From contig CANRCY010000003.1 of assembly GCA_947629225.1 (NCBI GenBank), positions 1 to 34,104 of the forward strand: 34,104 nt of DNA. Reading direction: 5' to 3'. How positions within the stretch are numbered: the first letter of the stretch is position 1; the number at the start of each line of letters is the position of its first letter. Origin of the DNA: an uncultured Clostridia bacterium (GTDB lineage Bacteria; Bacillota; Clostridia; Christensenellales; Borkfalkiaceae). A model generated the notes under the pieces. The model did no database searches, was not told the DNA's origin, and saw only the letters and a program-made list of their open reading frames with translations. A program made the position numbers and the translations under genes. This document shows, in pieces, positions 25,484 through 32,412 of this stretch.

Positions 25484-26362
25484 TCAGTCGTCGAGATAGG
25501 CGGAGAGCAGTTCGAGCGTCTCTTCGAGCTCTTCGAGCCGTTCGCCGTCCTCGGTGGAGGAGAGCTCTTCGTTCTCCCTGCAAAGCCGCTGTGCCACGAC
25601 GAGTTTGCGCGCATAGAGCACCGTGGGGACGAGGTCGAGGAGCGCCAGCGCGCCGAAGACGATCGTGACGATCGCGGGGACGCTGTCCGTGACGCGGACG
25701 ATAAAATAGGAACTCGCGCCCGCGCCGATGAGGCAAAGGCAGAAGAGTGCGGCGAAAACGCAAAAACGGATGAAGTAATACCGCTTGTTCTCGCCGAACG
25801 CCTCCCGTCGGCTTTGCTGTGCGTCGAAGACCGTCTTTCTCAGGGGCTCCGCGTCTTTGAGAACTTCTTTCCGCTCCTCTTCGAGCCGTCCGCCGAGCCG
25901 TTTGCGCAATTCGGCTTTGACCTCTTCGGGCGCGCCGCGGAACTCTTCGGCAACGTCCCTGTCCATGAGCGGTTCCGTTTGGGAATAATCGCGGGTGCGG
26001 CACACCCACAAAAGTTCCTGCGCCCGCTCCGCGCCCTCGTACATGAGCGCCTGTTCGAAGCAGGGCTCCGCGTCTTCGTACTTCCCCTGTTTGAGGAGCT
26101 TTTCGCCCGCGGCGAGCAGTTTATCCCGTTCCGCCGCCGCCTCTTCCGCCTCTTTTTTGCGGCGGGCAAGCTCTTTTTCGAGCTGTGAGGGAGCGAGCCC
26201 GATGAGGTCTTCGTCTTCCTCGGGCAACAGGATCTCCTCTTCGGGGAGCTCGATCTCCATCTCTTCTTCGGGAGCGAGCTCGTCGGTCGCGTCCTCTACG
26301 CCGCCGACCGCATTGCGTTTGACCTTGATCCCTCTCGGATCGTCCATCAATCTTTCTTCCAT
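25484..26362 (-). CDS. Uncharacterised acidic, TPR-like, two-TM membrane protein
   Basis: Glu/Asp-rich N-terminus (EEEMEIELPEEEILLPEEDED), TPR-like AGEKLLKQGKYEDAEPCFEQALMYE, two TM helices; 18 nt downstream of ispE. Confidence 0.75.
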   Translation of the reverse strand: MEERLMDDPRGIKVKRNAVGGVEDATDELAPEEEMEIELPEEEILLPEEDEDLIGLAPSQLEKELARRKKEAEEAAAERDKLLAAGEKLLKQGKYEDAEPCFEQALMYEGAERAQELLWVCRTRDYSQTEPLMDRDVAEEFRGAPEEVKAELRKRLGGRLEEERKEVLKDAEPLRKTVFDAQQSRREAFGENKRYYFIRFCVFAALFCLCLIGAGASSYFIVRVTDSVPAIVTIVFGALALLDLVPTVLYARKLVVAQRLCRENEELSSTEDGERLEELEETLELLSAYLDD

Positions 26363-26380
26363 ACTTTACCTCCAAACGGA

Positions 26381-27265
26381 TTATTCTATCGAATAGAGCG
26401 AATGCGTTTCTGCTTTCGGCTCTTCCGTTTTCAACACATAGGCGCGGCAATTCCCGCGGTAGCGGCTCTTTGCCCACTCGCAAAGTTCCCTCGTTTCGAA
26501 GACCGCGAACACGCCGCTTCCCGACCCCGTCATGCACGTTCCCCACGGGGAGAACCCCTTTAAGGCGCAGAACGCTTCCTCCACTTCGGGGTTGAGCTCT
26601 GCCGCCGCGGGGTAGAGATCGTTATAAAAAAGTTTCGCCGCCCATTCGGCGTTGCCCGCCAAAAGGCATTCGAGCGCGCGGGCGGTGTGCGGACGGGATT
26701 TTGGATATGCGTCGCACTTTTTATAACACTCTGCGGTGGAGACGCCCTCTTTGGGCGCCAAAAGGAGCAGGAAAAGGGTGGGAGCCGCGCCGAGCGGTTC
26801 GACCTGTTCTCCCCTGCCGCGCAGACGTGCGAAACCGCCCTGCAACAGATACCCAGTATCGCTCCCGAGCTCGTCGGCAAGCGGTTTGAGCGCCCCGCCG
26901 TCTTCGATCCCGTACAATTTCGCCATGGCGCGGAGTACGCCCGCCGCGTCCGCGGAAGAGCCGCCAAGCCCCGCGCCGACGGGGATGTTTTTATAGACGG
27001 CGATCTCCGCGCCGCAGGTGCCGAACGCCGAGACAAACTTTTCGCCCGCCCTTTGGGCGTTGTTGCATTCGGGGGGAATGCTCTCGCTCCCCATGCCGTG
27101 CATGGTAACGGAAATGAGCCCGTCCTTCCGCTTTTTTGCGACGATGCGGTCGGAAAGGGAGACGGTGCACACGAGAGAATCGAGGAGATGATAGCCGTTC
27201 TCCTCCCCCAAGACGTCCAAGGTAAGATTGATCTTCGCAGGCGCGTTCAGACGGACCGTGTTCAT
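26381..27265 (-). CDS. ispE: 4-diphosphocytidyl-2-C-methyl-D-erythritol kinase
   Basis: MNTVRLNAPAKINLTLDVLG; NIPVGAGLGGSSADAAGVLRAM; CMTGSGSGVFAVF GHMP motifs. Confidence 0.93.
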   Translation of the reverse strand: MNTVRLNAPAKINLTLDVLGEENGYHLLDSLVCTVSLSDRIVAKKRKDGLISVTMHGMGSESIPPECNNAQRAGEKFVSAFGTCGAEIAVYKNIPVGAGLGGSSADAAGVLRAMAKLYGIEDGGALKPLADELGSDTGYLLQGGFARLRGRGEQVEPLGAAPTLFLLLLAPKEGVSTAECYKKCDAYPKSRPHTARALECLLAGNAEWAAKLFYNDLYPAAAELNPEVEEAFCALKGFSPWGTCMTGSGSGVFAVFETRELCEWAKSRYRGNCRAYVLKTEEPKAETHSLYSIE

Positions 27266-27272
27266 TTCCCTT

Positions 27273-27301
27273 ATTGTAGCACACCGAGGAAAAAATGGCA
27301 A
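27273..27301 (-). promoter_or_regulatory. Promoter immediately upstream of ispE
   Basis: Minus strand TTGCCA (27296-27301), 17-nt spacer, TACAAT (27273-27278); only 7 nt separate the -10 from ATG 27265. Confidence 0.6.
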
Positions 27302-27318
27302 GAGGTTTTACAGCCGAA

Positions 27319-27380
27319 AAATGTCCACCCCCCTCAGTCTCGCTTCACTCGACAGCTCCCCCTCAAAGGGGCAGCCAAGC
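27319..27380. repeat. Intergenic C-rich repeat R3
   Basis: CCACCCCCCTCAGTCTCGCTTCACTCGACAGCTCCCCCTCAAAGGGGCAGCC resembles modules in R1 and R2. Confidence 0.6.
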
Positions 27381-27381
27381 G

Positions 27382-27428
27382 AAAAAAGGACAGGCGAGAC
27401 GGCGGCTGCCGAATGCTTGTCCTTTTTT
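27382..27428 (-). terminator. Terminator after the 449-aa lipoprotein gene
   Basis: AAAAAAGGACA ... TGTCCTTTTTT inverted repeat. Confidence 0.75.
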
Positions 27429-27444
27429 CTGCGTCTTTCCGCGC

Positions 27445-28794
27445 TCAGCCGATGGGGTGCGTCTCTTCCCCGTCGGTATATTTGCAGCCCGCGAGGTCGA
27501 AAAGTTCGGGCGAACTTGCGCAGGTCGCGCTGAGCTTCAAAGTGGCGCGCATGCTGTTTTGCGCAGTTCCCTCCGCGGCGGGAAGTTCCTCCGTCTGCGC
27601 GGCGATCTTGCCTGCGACGAACGCGTCCGCCGAGAAGCCGATCGGCTTTTTCTCGTTGTCGAAGGAGAACTCCAAAAGCAAGCCGACCTCTCCGCCCGAG
27701 ACCTCTCCCTCGATGGAGAGCAGGTCGCACACGAGGGCGGCGAGCTTATCTTTCCACCCATTGCGGAAATCCTGCACGATCTTTTTCAAACCCAAGGTCG
27801 AAAGGTCGGCTTCCCCGCCCGAGATCGCGCCGACGAGCTCGGAGAGAGGCACTTCGCCGAAGGTCTGATAGTTTTGCCACGGCTCGCCTTCGCCCGCAAG
27901 CGCCGTATAGAACGAGCCCGAGCGGAGCAAGCCCAACAGATAGTCCTTTGCGCTCCCGTTGCCGAATTCGGGCAGAATGCCGCTCACCTCTTCGGGCAAA
28001 AATTGCGCGAGAGCGGAGAGCTCCTTCGCCGTAACGCCGCCCAAAAGTTTGGTGAGCGTATCGTCGATGAACTTCTGCGAGAAGAGGGACGTGAGCGTCA
28101 TTGCGGGCGTTTTGTCAATTGCGTCCGCGAGCTGTTCCGCGCCCGAAAGAAGAGCGTCTGCCCCTTTCACAAGGTCGACCGAGAGGGAATAGCCCCCCTC
28201 CGTTTTGGTCAGCGTGCCCTCGGCGAAGGTCGCGACGTTCCGCGCGAGTTTGATCGCGGCGGGCGCGCCGAGGATCGTTTGCAGGGGACCCGTTTCGGCT
28301 TTTTCGAGCACGATGGGGTCTTCCTTCGCTTTGAGTTGCGCTTTGAGGGCGGTGAAGTCTACCGTTTTGCCCTCTACCTCACCCGAAGCCGCATAGAATG
28401 CGTCGTCGCGCAGGAAGCCGAGCACATATAAGAGCCCGTCGCCGTCGATCGAAAGGTAGGCGTCCGCCTGAACGGTCTTGCCGAAGCGCGCCGCCCCTTC
28501 GAGTTGGATTTTTTGGGTATCCGTCTTTTCGCTCTGCGTTGCGGCAAGCTCGAGACTGCCCGTAAAGGTATAACCTTCGGGAGACGCGTCCGCAAGCGAG
28601 GACAAGACGGAGTTCTTGATCGTTTCGTCGGTGATCACCGTGCCGGGAGCGATCGTCCCGCTGCCTGTTCCGCCTGTACCGCCCGTGCCGCCGCCCGTGC
28701 CGTTGTCTTCGCGCGGCTTGCAGGCGACAAGCCCGAACAGGGCGGAAACGGCGAACGCTCCCGAAAGAGCAAGGGATAAAATTTTCCGTTTCAT
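27445..28794 (-). CDS. Uncharacterised lipoprotein
   Basis: Signal with lipobox LFGLVACKP; Gly/Thr linker GTGGGTGGTGGTGSGT; 449 aa. Confidence 0.82.
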   Translation of the reverse strand: MKRKILSLALSGAFAVSALFGLVACKPREDNGTGGGTGGTGGTGSGTIAPGTVITDETIKNSVLSSLADASPEGYTFTGSLELAATQSEKTDTQKIQLEGAARFGKTVQADAYLSIDGDGLLYVLGFLRDDAFYAASGEVEGKTVDFTALKAQLKAKEDPIVLEKAETGPLQTILGAPAAIKLARNVATFAEGTLTKTEGGYSLSVDLVKGADALLSGAEQLADAIDKTPAMTLTSLFSQKFIDDTLTKLLGGVTAKELSALAQFLPEEVSGILPEFGNGSAKDYLLGLLRSGSFYTALAGEGEPWQNYQTFGEVPLSELVGAISGGEADLSTLGLKKIVQDFRNGWKDKLAALVCDLLSIEGEVSGGEVGLLLEFSFDNEKKPIGFSADAFVAGKIAAQTEELPAAEGTAQNSMRATLKLSATCASSPELFDLAGCKYTDGEETHPIG

Positions 28795-28906
28795 GTTGTT
28801 CCTCCGCTTTCAGTATGCGGAAGAAAAAAAAGGATATGCAACGCTTTTGCAAAAACGCATGCGGAAGCCGCGGGGGAGCCCTCCGCGGCATTGCTTAAAA
28901 AGTTGC

Positions 28907-30385
28907 TTATTGCAGGCTCTTTTTGCGGTAAATGATGACCCGCTGTCCTTTTTTGATGGGAAATTCGACGTCGGGGTTGCTCGCGGCGACTTCCTCGGGC
29001 GCCTTTTTCAGGCTCTTCGAAAGTTCCCACAGCCCGTCGCCCTCGCGGGGGAGATAGACGCTCACGGCGCAGTCGGGCAGTACGAGGGGGTCGCCCTCTT
29101 CCACCGACGCGACGGGGCGGACGCTCCACTTTTTGGCGGGGACGAGCACGATTTTGAGGGTCGCTTCCGCCTCGATCTCCCCTTCCTGCCGTTGCCGCGC
29201 GGACATGCCGCAGGCGAGGACGGAAACGGAGCACGCGCCCTCCGTTTTGACGGGAATGGAGAAGGGCAGGCTGAGCTCGACGCCGCGGTGGCTCCCGTCC
29301 GTGCCGAGCACGAGAAGGGTCGCCATTGCCACGCCTTCGAGCGTGGGCGTTTCTCCCTGCACGAGGTTTGCCTCCGCGCGTTGGAGCGCAACCGCCTGAA
29401 AGACGTCCGAAAAATCGACCGAAGAAGAGAGCGCCGCCTTGCCCGAAATGCGCTCGGTGAGCCGCACGGCTTCGCCCGTGCCGAGGCACTCTTCGGTAGC
29501 ATAGGTGAGGGTGACGGAATGGGTCGCGGAAAATGCGTCCGAAACGCCGTCGAGCTGAACTTCCTCATAGACGCAACCCTCGGCGGAGAGGGTAAGTTCC
29601 GCCGCGATCTTGCACTTTCCCTTTTCCTCGTCGGTATCGGCGTGGAGCAGGACTTCGGCGACCGAGATCTGCGCTTCCGCCGCCCTGCCCGCCTCGGCGG
29701 CGTCGCAGGGGATCTCCACGCGGAAGGGAACGAGACGTTCGAAGGAGACGAGGGCGTTCTCCCCTTTGAGCGCGAGAATGCCGAGGTTGACTTCTCCCTC
29801 GCAGACGAGCGTCCCCGTTTCGCAATGCACGTCCGAAAGCCCGACCGTTTCGCAATGGAGAAGAATGTCGCCGATGAAATCGGTCTCGAACTCGTCATCC
29901 GCTTCCGCCGTCCCCCCGCAGAGGTGGGCGGAGAGAAGGGAGAAGCTCTCCCGCTTGCAGATGAGATCGCCGTCTGTGAGATATTCGAGGGTCTTGTCGC
30001 CGTAGAGGACAATATCCGCGCCGAGAAGGGCGGTGACATAGACGCCCGACCCCTCGCGGCGGACGGAGAGATTTTCCGTTTGCAGCTTGACGCGCGGCGT
30101 AAAGGCGGGGCAACAGATCTCGCAACCTGCCTTTGCAGAGAATTCCACTCCCTTTTCCGCGCGGCAGATCTTTTTGTCGGCGCTCTCGTACACAATGGAA
30201 AAACGCACCCGTCCCGAATAGCGGACTTCACCGTTCCCCGCTTCTGCGCTCAGAAGGGTGACGCCCGCATGGACGGAGAGCACCGTTTCTACCTCGCTCC
30301 CGAAGCGGCATTCGACCGCCGTCTGCCCGCTCGTTTCGCCGAGTTTCCCGTAGCCGCGAAAGGTTTCCGTTTGCGTGTTGATCAT
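28907..30385 (-). CDS. sipL: SipL-like sporulation protein (DUF3794 repeats plus C-terminal LysM)
   Basis: Cys/acidic beta-rich repeats consistent with DUF3794; C-terminal SVYLPREGDGLWELSKSLKKAPEEVAASNPDVEFPIKKGQRVIIYRKK is LysM; adjacent to veg and ispE. Confidence 0.82.
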   Translation of the reverse strand: MINTQTETFRGYGKLGETSGQTAVECRFGSEVETVLSVHAGVTLLSAEAGNGEVRYSGRVRFSIVYESADKKICRAEKGVEFSAKAGCEICCPAFTPRVKLQTENLSVRREGSGVYVTALLGADIVLYGDKTLEYLTDGDLICKRESFSLLSAHLCGGTAEADDEFETDFIGDILLHCETVGLSDVHCETGTLVCEGEVNLGILALKGENALVSFERLVPFRVEIPCDAAEAGRAAEAQISVAEVLLHADTDEEKGKCKIAAELTLSAEGCVYEEVQLDGVSDAFSATHSVTLTYATEECLGTGEAVRLTERISGKAALSSSVDFSDVFQAVALQRAEANLVQGETPTLEGVAMATLLVLGTDGSHRGVELSLPFSIPVKTEGACSVSVLACGMSARQRQEGEIEAEATLKIVLVPAKKWSVRPVASVEEGDPLVLPDCAVSVYLPREGDGLWELSKSLKKAPEEVAASNPDVEFPIKKGQRVIIYRKKSLQ

Positions 30386-30504
30386 GATTTCACTCCCGTT
30401 TTTTGGTTTCCCTCTATGTTATGCGGGAGCGAACGCGGTTATGACGGGGGCGCAAATTTTTCGCGCAAGGTTTAGAAAACCGCATACGGGTCAACAATTT
30501 ATCT

Positions 30505-30759
30505 ATGATAAAGCGGCATAACGACATTCAGACCATCAAGAAAACGATCGCCGATTACTTCCGCACGCAGGTGGACGTGACGGTGAATCTCGGCAGGAAC
30601 AAAATTTTGAGGTATTGCGGCGAGCTCTCGGGGGTGTACCCTGCCCTCTTTACCGTGAGCCCCAACGACAAGAATTTTTTGGGGAAGACTTCGTACTCCT
30701 ACGCCGAAGTTTTGTGCGGGAGCGTAAAAGTGAAACCTGCCAAAAAAGCGGCGGAATGA
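30505..30759 (+). CDS. veg: Veg family protein
   Basis: 84 aa; IQTIKKTIADYFRTQVDVTVNLGRNKILRYCGELSGVYPALFTV matches Veg/DUF1021. Confidence 0.93.
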   Translation: MIKRHNDIQTIKKTIADYFRTQVDVTVNLGRNKILRYCGELSGVYPALFTVSPNDKNFLGKTSYSYAEVLCGSVKVKPAKKAAE

Positions 30760-30781
30760 CCCCCCGTTCCGCCCCGTCTCC

Positions 30782-30822
30782 GCCGCCCGCCTTTTTTCCG
30801 CGAAAAAAGGCGGGCGGCTTCT
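30782..30822 (+). terminator. Rho-independent terminator after veg
   Basis: Perfect 16-bp stem GCCGCCCGCCTTTTTT ccgcg AAAAAAGGCGGGCGGC followed by TTCTT. Confidence 0.85.
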
Positions 30823-30841
30823 TATTATCCGAAAAAATCGC

Positions 30842-30870
30842 TTGCATTCCCCGTTCTTTTGTGCTAAAAT
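30842..30870 (+). promoter_or_regulatory. Promoter of the permease gene
   Basis: TTGCAT, 17-nt spacer, TAAAAT; ATG at 30909. Confidence 0.7.
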
Positions 30871-30908
30871 TTTGCAGGTTTCGAAATTGCCCCAAGAAGA
30901 TCGACGTT

Positions 30909-32207
30909 ATGTTGACTGCCGTTTTGATTTGCGGCGCGACCTGCCTTCTCATGATCGCAAGCGTGCTCTTTTTCCCGAAGATCAAGCTCGGGAAACTGCA
31001 TATTTCGACGTATTGGCTCGTCACCTTGCTGGGGGCGGGCATTCTCCTGCTCTCGGGGCAGGCGGACCTTCCCGCGCTCGGCAGCGCGCTTGTGGAAAAC
31101 AGCGCCGTAAACCCCCTCAAAATCCTCGTCCTATTCCTCTCCATGACGGCGCTCTCCGTCTTTCTCGATGAGCTCGGGCTGTTCCGCTTCCTCGCAAATT
31201 TCGCCATAAAGCACGCGCGCGGCGGACAGAAACAGCTCTTTTTCCTGTTATATATCCTCGTATCCGTCCTCACCGTCTTCACTTCCAACGACGTGATCAT
31301 CCTCTCGTTCACTCCCTTCATCTGCTACTTTGCGAAGAGCGAAAAGATCGATCCTCTGCCCTATCTCGCGGCGGAATTCGTCGCCGCAAATACGTGGAGC
31401 ATGGCGCTCATCATCGGAAACCCGACCAACATTTACCTCGCGACCGCGTACGGCGTCGAATTCTTCTCTTACCTCAAAATCAGCATCGTGCCCACCCTCT
31501 TTTCGGGGATCGTCGCGCTCGGCTGTCTCTATCTCCTCTTCCGCAAAAAGCTCTCCGCTTCCCTTTCGGGCGAGGCGCAGGACGTGACCCTGCACGACAA
31601 ACCCATGCTCTGGATCGGGATCGTCCACCTTGCCGCGTGCACCGTGCTGCTCGCGATCGGCTCGTACATCGGGGTGGAGATGTGGCTCGTTTCCCTCTGC
31701 GCCGCGGGAAGCCTGTTTGCGTTTGCCCTCGTCTCTGCGCTCGTCCGCAGAAAAAAGCCGCAGGAGCTGTTAAATTGCTGGAAACGCATGCCCTACGCCC
31801 TCGTCCCCTTTATCCTCTCGATGTTCGTGATGGTCGTCGTCCTCGAACAGAAGGGCGTGACTGCCGCGATCGGAAATTTCCTCGGCGACGACTGCGCGAT
31901 CTGGAAGTACGGTCCCCTCTCCTTCCTTTCGGCGAACCTCATCAACAACATTCCCATGAGCGTGCTCTTCTCCTCCGTCATCGGCGAGGCGGGATGCGGC
32001 ATGGGGGCGATGTTCGCGACCGTGATCGGCTCTAATTTAGGCGCATTCCTGACCCCCATCGGCGCGCTGGCGGGCATCATGTGGAGCGGCATTTTGGGCG
32101 AACACGGGCTCAAATTCGGCTATCTCGACTTTCTCAAAATGGGCGTTACGGTCGCCGTGCCCTCCCTCTTTGCGGCGCTCGGCGGCTTGGCGCTCGTACT
32201 GTTGTAG
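30909..32207 (+). CDS. ArsB/NhaD-family (ion transporter superfamily) membrane permease
   Basis: Multi-TM; VFTSNDVIILSFTPFICYF; NTWSMALIIGNPTNIYLA; SANLINNIPMSVLFSSVIG; TVIGSNLGAFLTPIGALAG. Start at MLTAVLICG. Confidence 0.85.
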   Translation: MLTAVLICGATCLLMIASVLFFPKIKLGKLHISTYWLVTLLGAGILLLSGQADLPALGSALVENSAVNPLKILVLFLSMTALSVFLDELGLFRFLANFAIKHARGGQKQLFFLLYILVSVLTVFTSNDVIILSFTPFICYFAKSEKIDPLPYLAAEFVAANTWSMALIIGNPTNIYLATAYGVEFFSYLKISIVPTLFSGIVALGCLYLLFRKKLSASLSGEAQDVTLHDKPMLWIGIVHLAACTVLLAIGSYIGVEMWLVSLCAAGSLFAFALVSALVRRKKPQELLNCWKRMPYALVPFILSMFVMVVVLEQKGVTAAIGNFLGDDCAIWKYGPLSFLSANLINNIPMSVLFSSVIGEAGCGMGAMFATVIGSNLGAFLTPIGALAGIMWSGILGEHGLKFGYLDFLKMGVTVAVPSLFAALGGLALVLL

Positions 32208-32330
32208 AACGGATTGCAAGGGCGAGATTTCTCGGCAAGCTCGAAATGACATTTTTCAGAAGAATAAGGGAGAGATTTCTCCACGCGCCGCTAACGCGGC
32301 TTGGTCGAAATGACAGTCGGGTTGCTCCGA
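32207..32330. repeat. Intergenic repeat R4 (two tandem GAGATTTCTC...CGAAATGACA elements)
   Basis: GGCGAGATTTCTCGGCAAGCTCGAAATGACA and GGAGAGATTTCTCCACGCGCCGCTAACGCGGCTTGGTCGAAATGACAGT. Confidence 0.65.
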
Positions 32331-32335
32331 TGAAA

Positions 32336-32373
32336 AGAGCGGCGCGGCGGGCTGAAAAGCCCGCCGCGCCGCT
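32336..32373 (-). terminator. Rho-independent terminator after gyrA
   Basis: AGCGGCGCGGCGGGCT gaaa AGCCCGCCGCGCCGCT inverted repeat; minus-strand U-run CTTTTC. Confidence 0.85.
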
Positions 32374-32412
32374 TATTTTCTTGCGTTTTTGCGATACGTA
32401 TTGCGTTTTGCG

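Noticed and set aside
28866-28891. GCCGCGG...CCGCGGC hairpin downstream of the SipL-like gene
   Set aside because: Possible terminator, but the T-run lies about 10 nt away; insufficient support.
28616-30475. 619-aa plus-strand ORF antisense to the SipL-like gene
   Set aside because: Overlaps a well-supported DUF3794/LysM gene and the lipoprotein start; typical GC-driven shadow ORF.
32374-32412. Palindrome around ATACGTAT with flanking TTGCG strings next to the gyrA 3' end
   Set aside because: Short, single occurrence, between terminator and stop codon; not enough to call a regulatory site.
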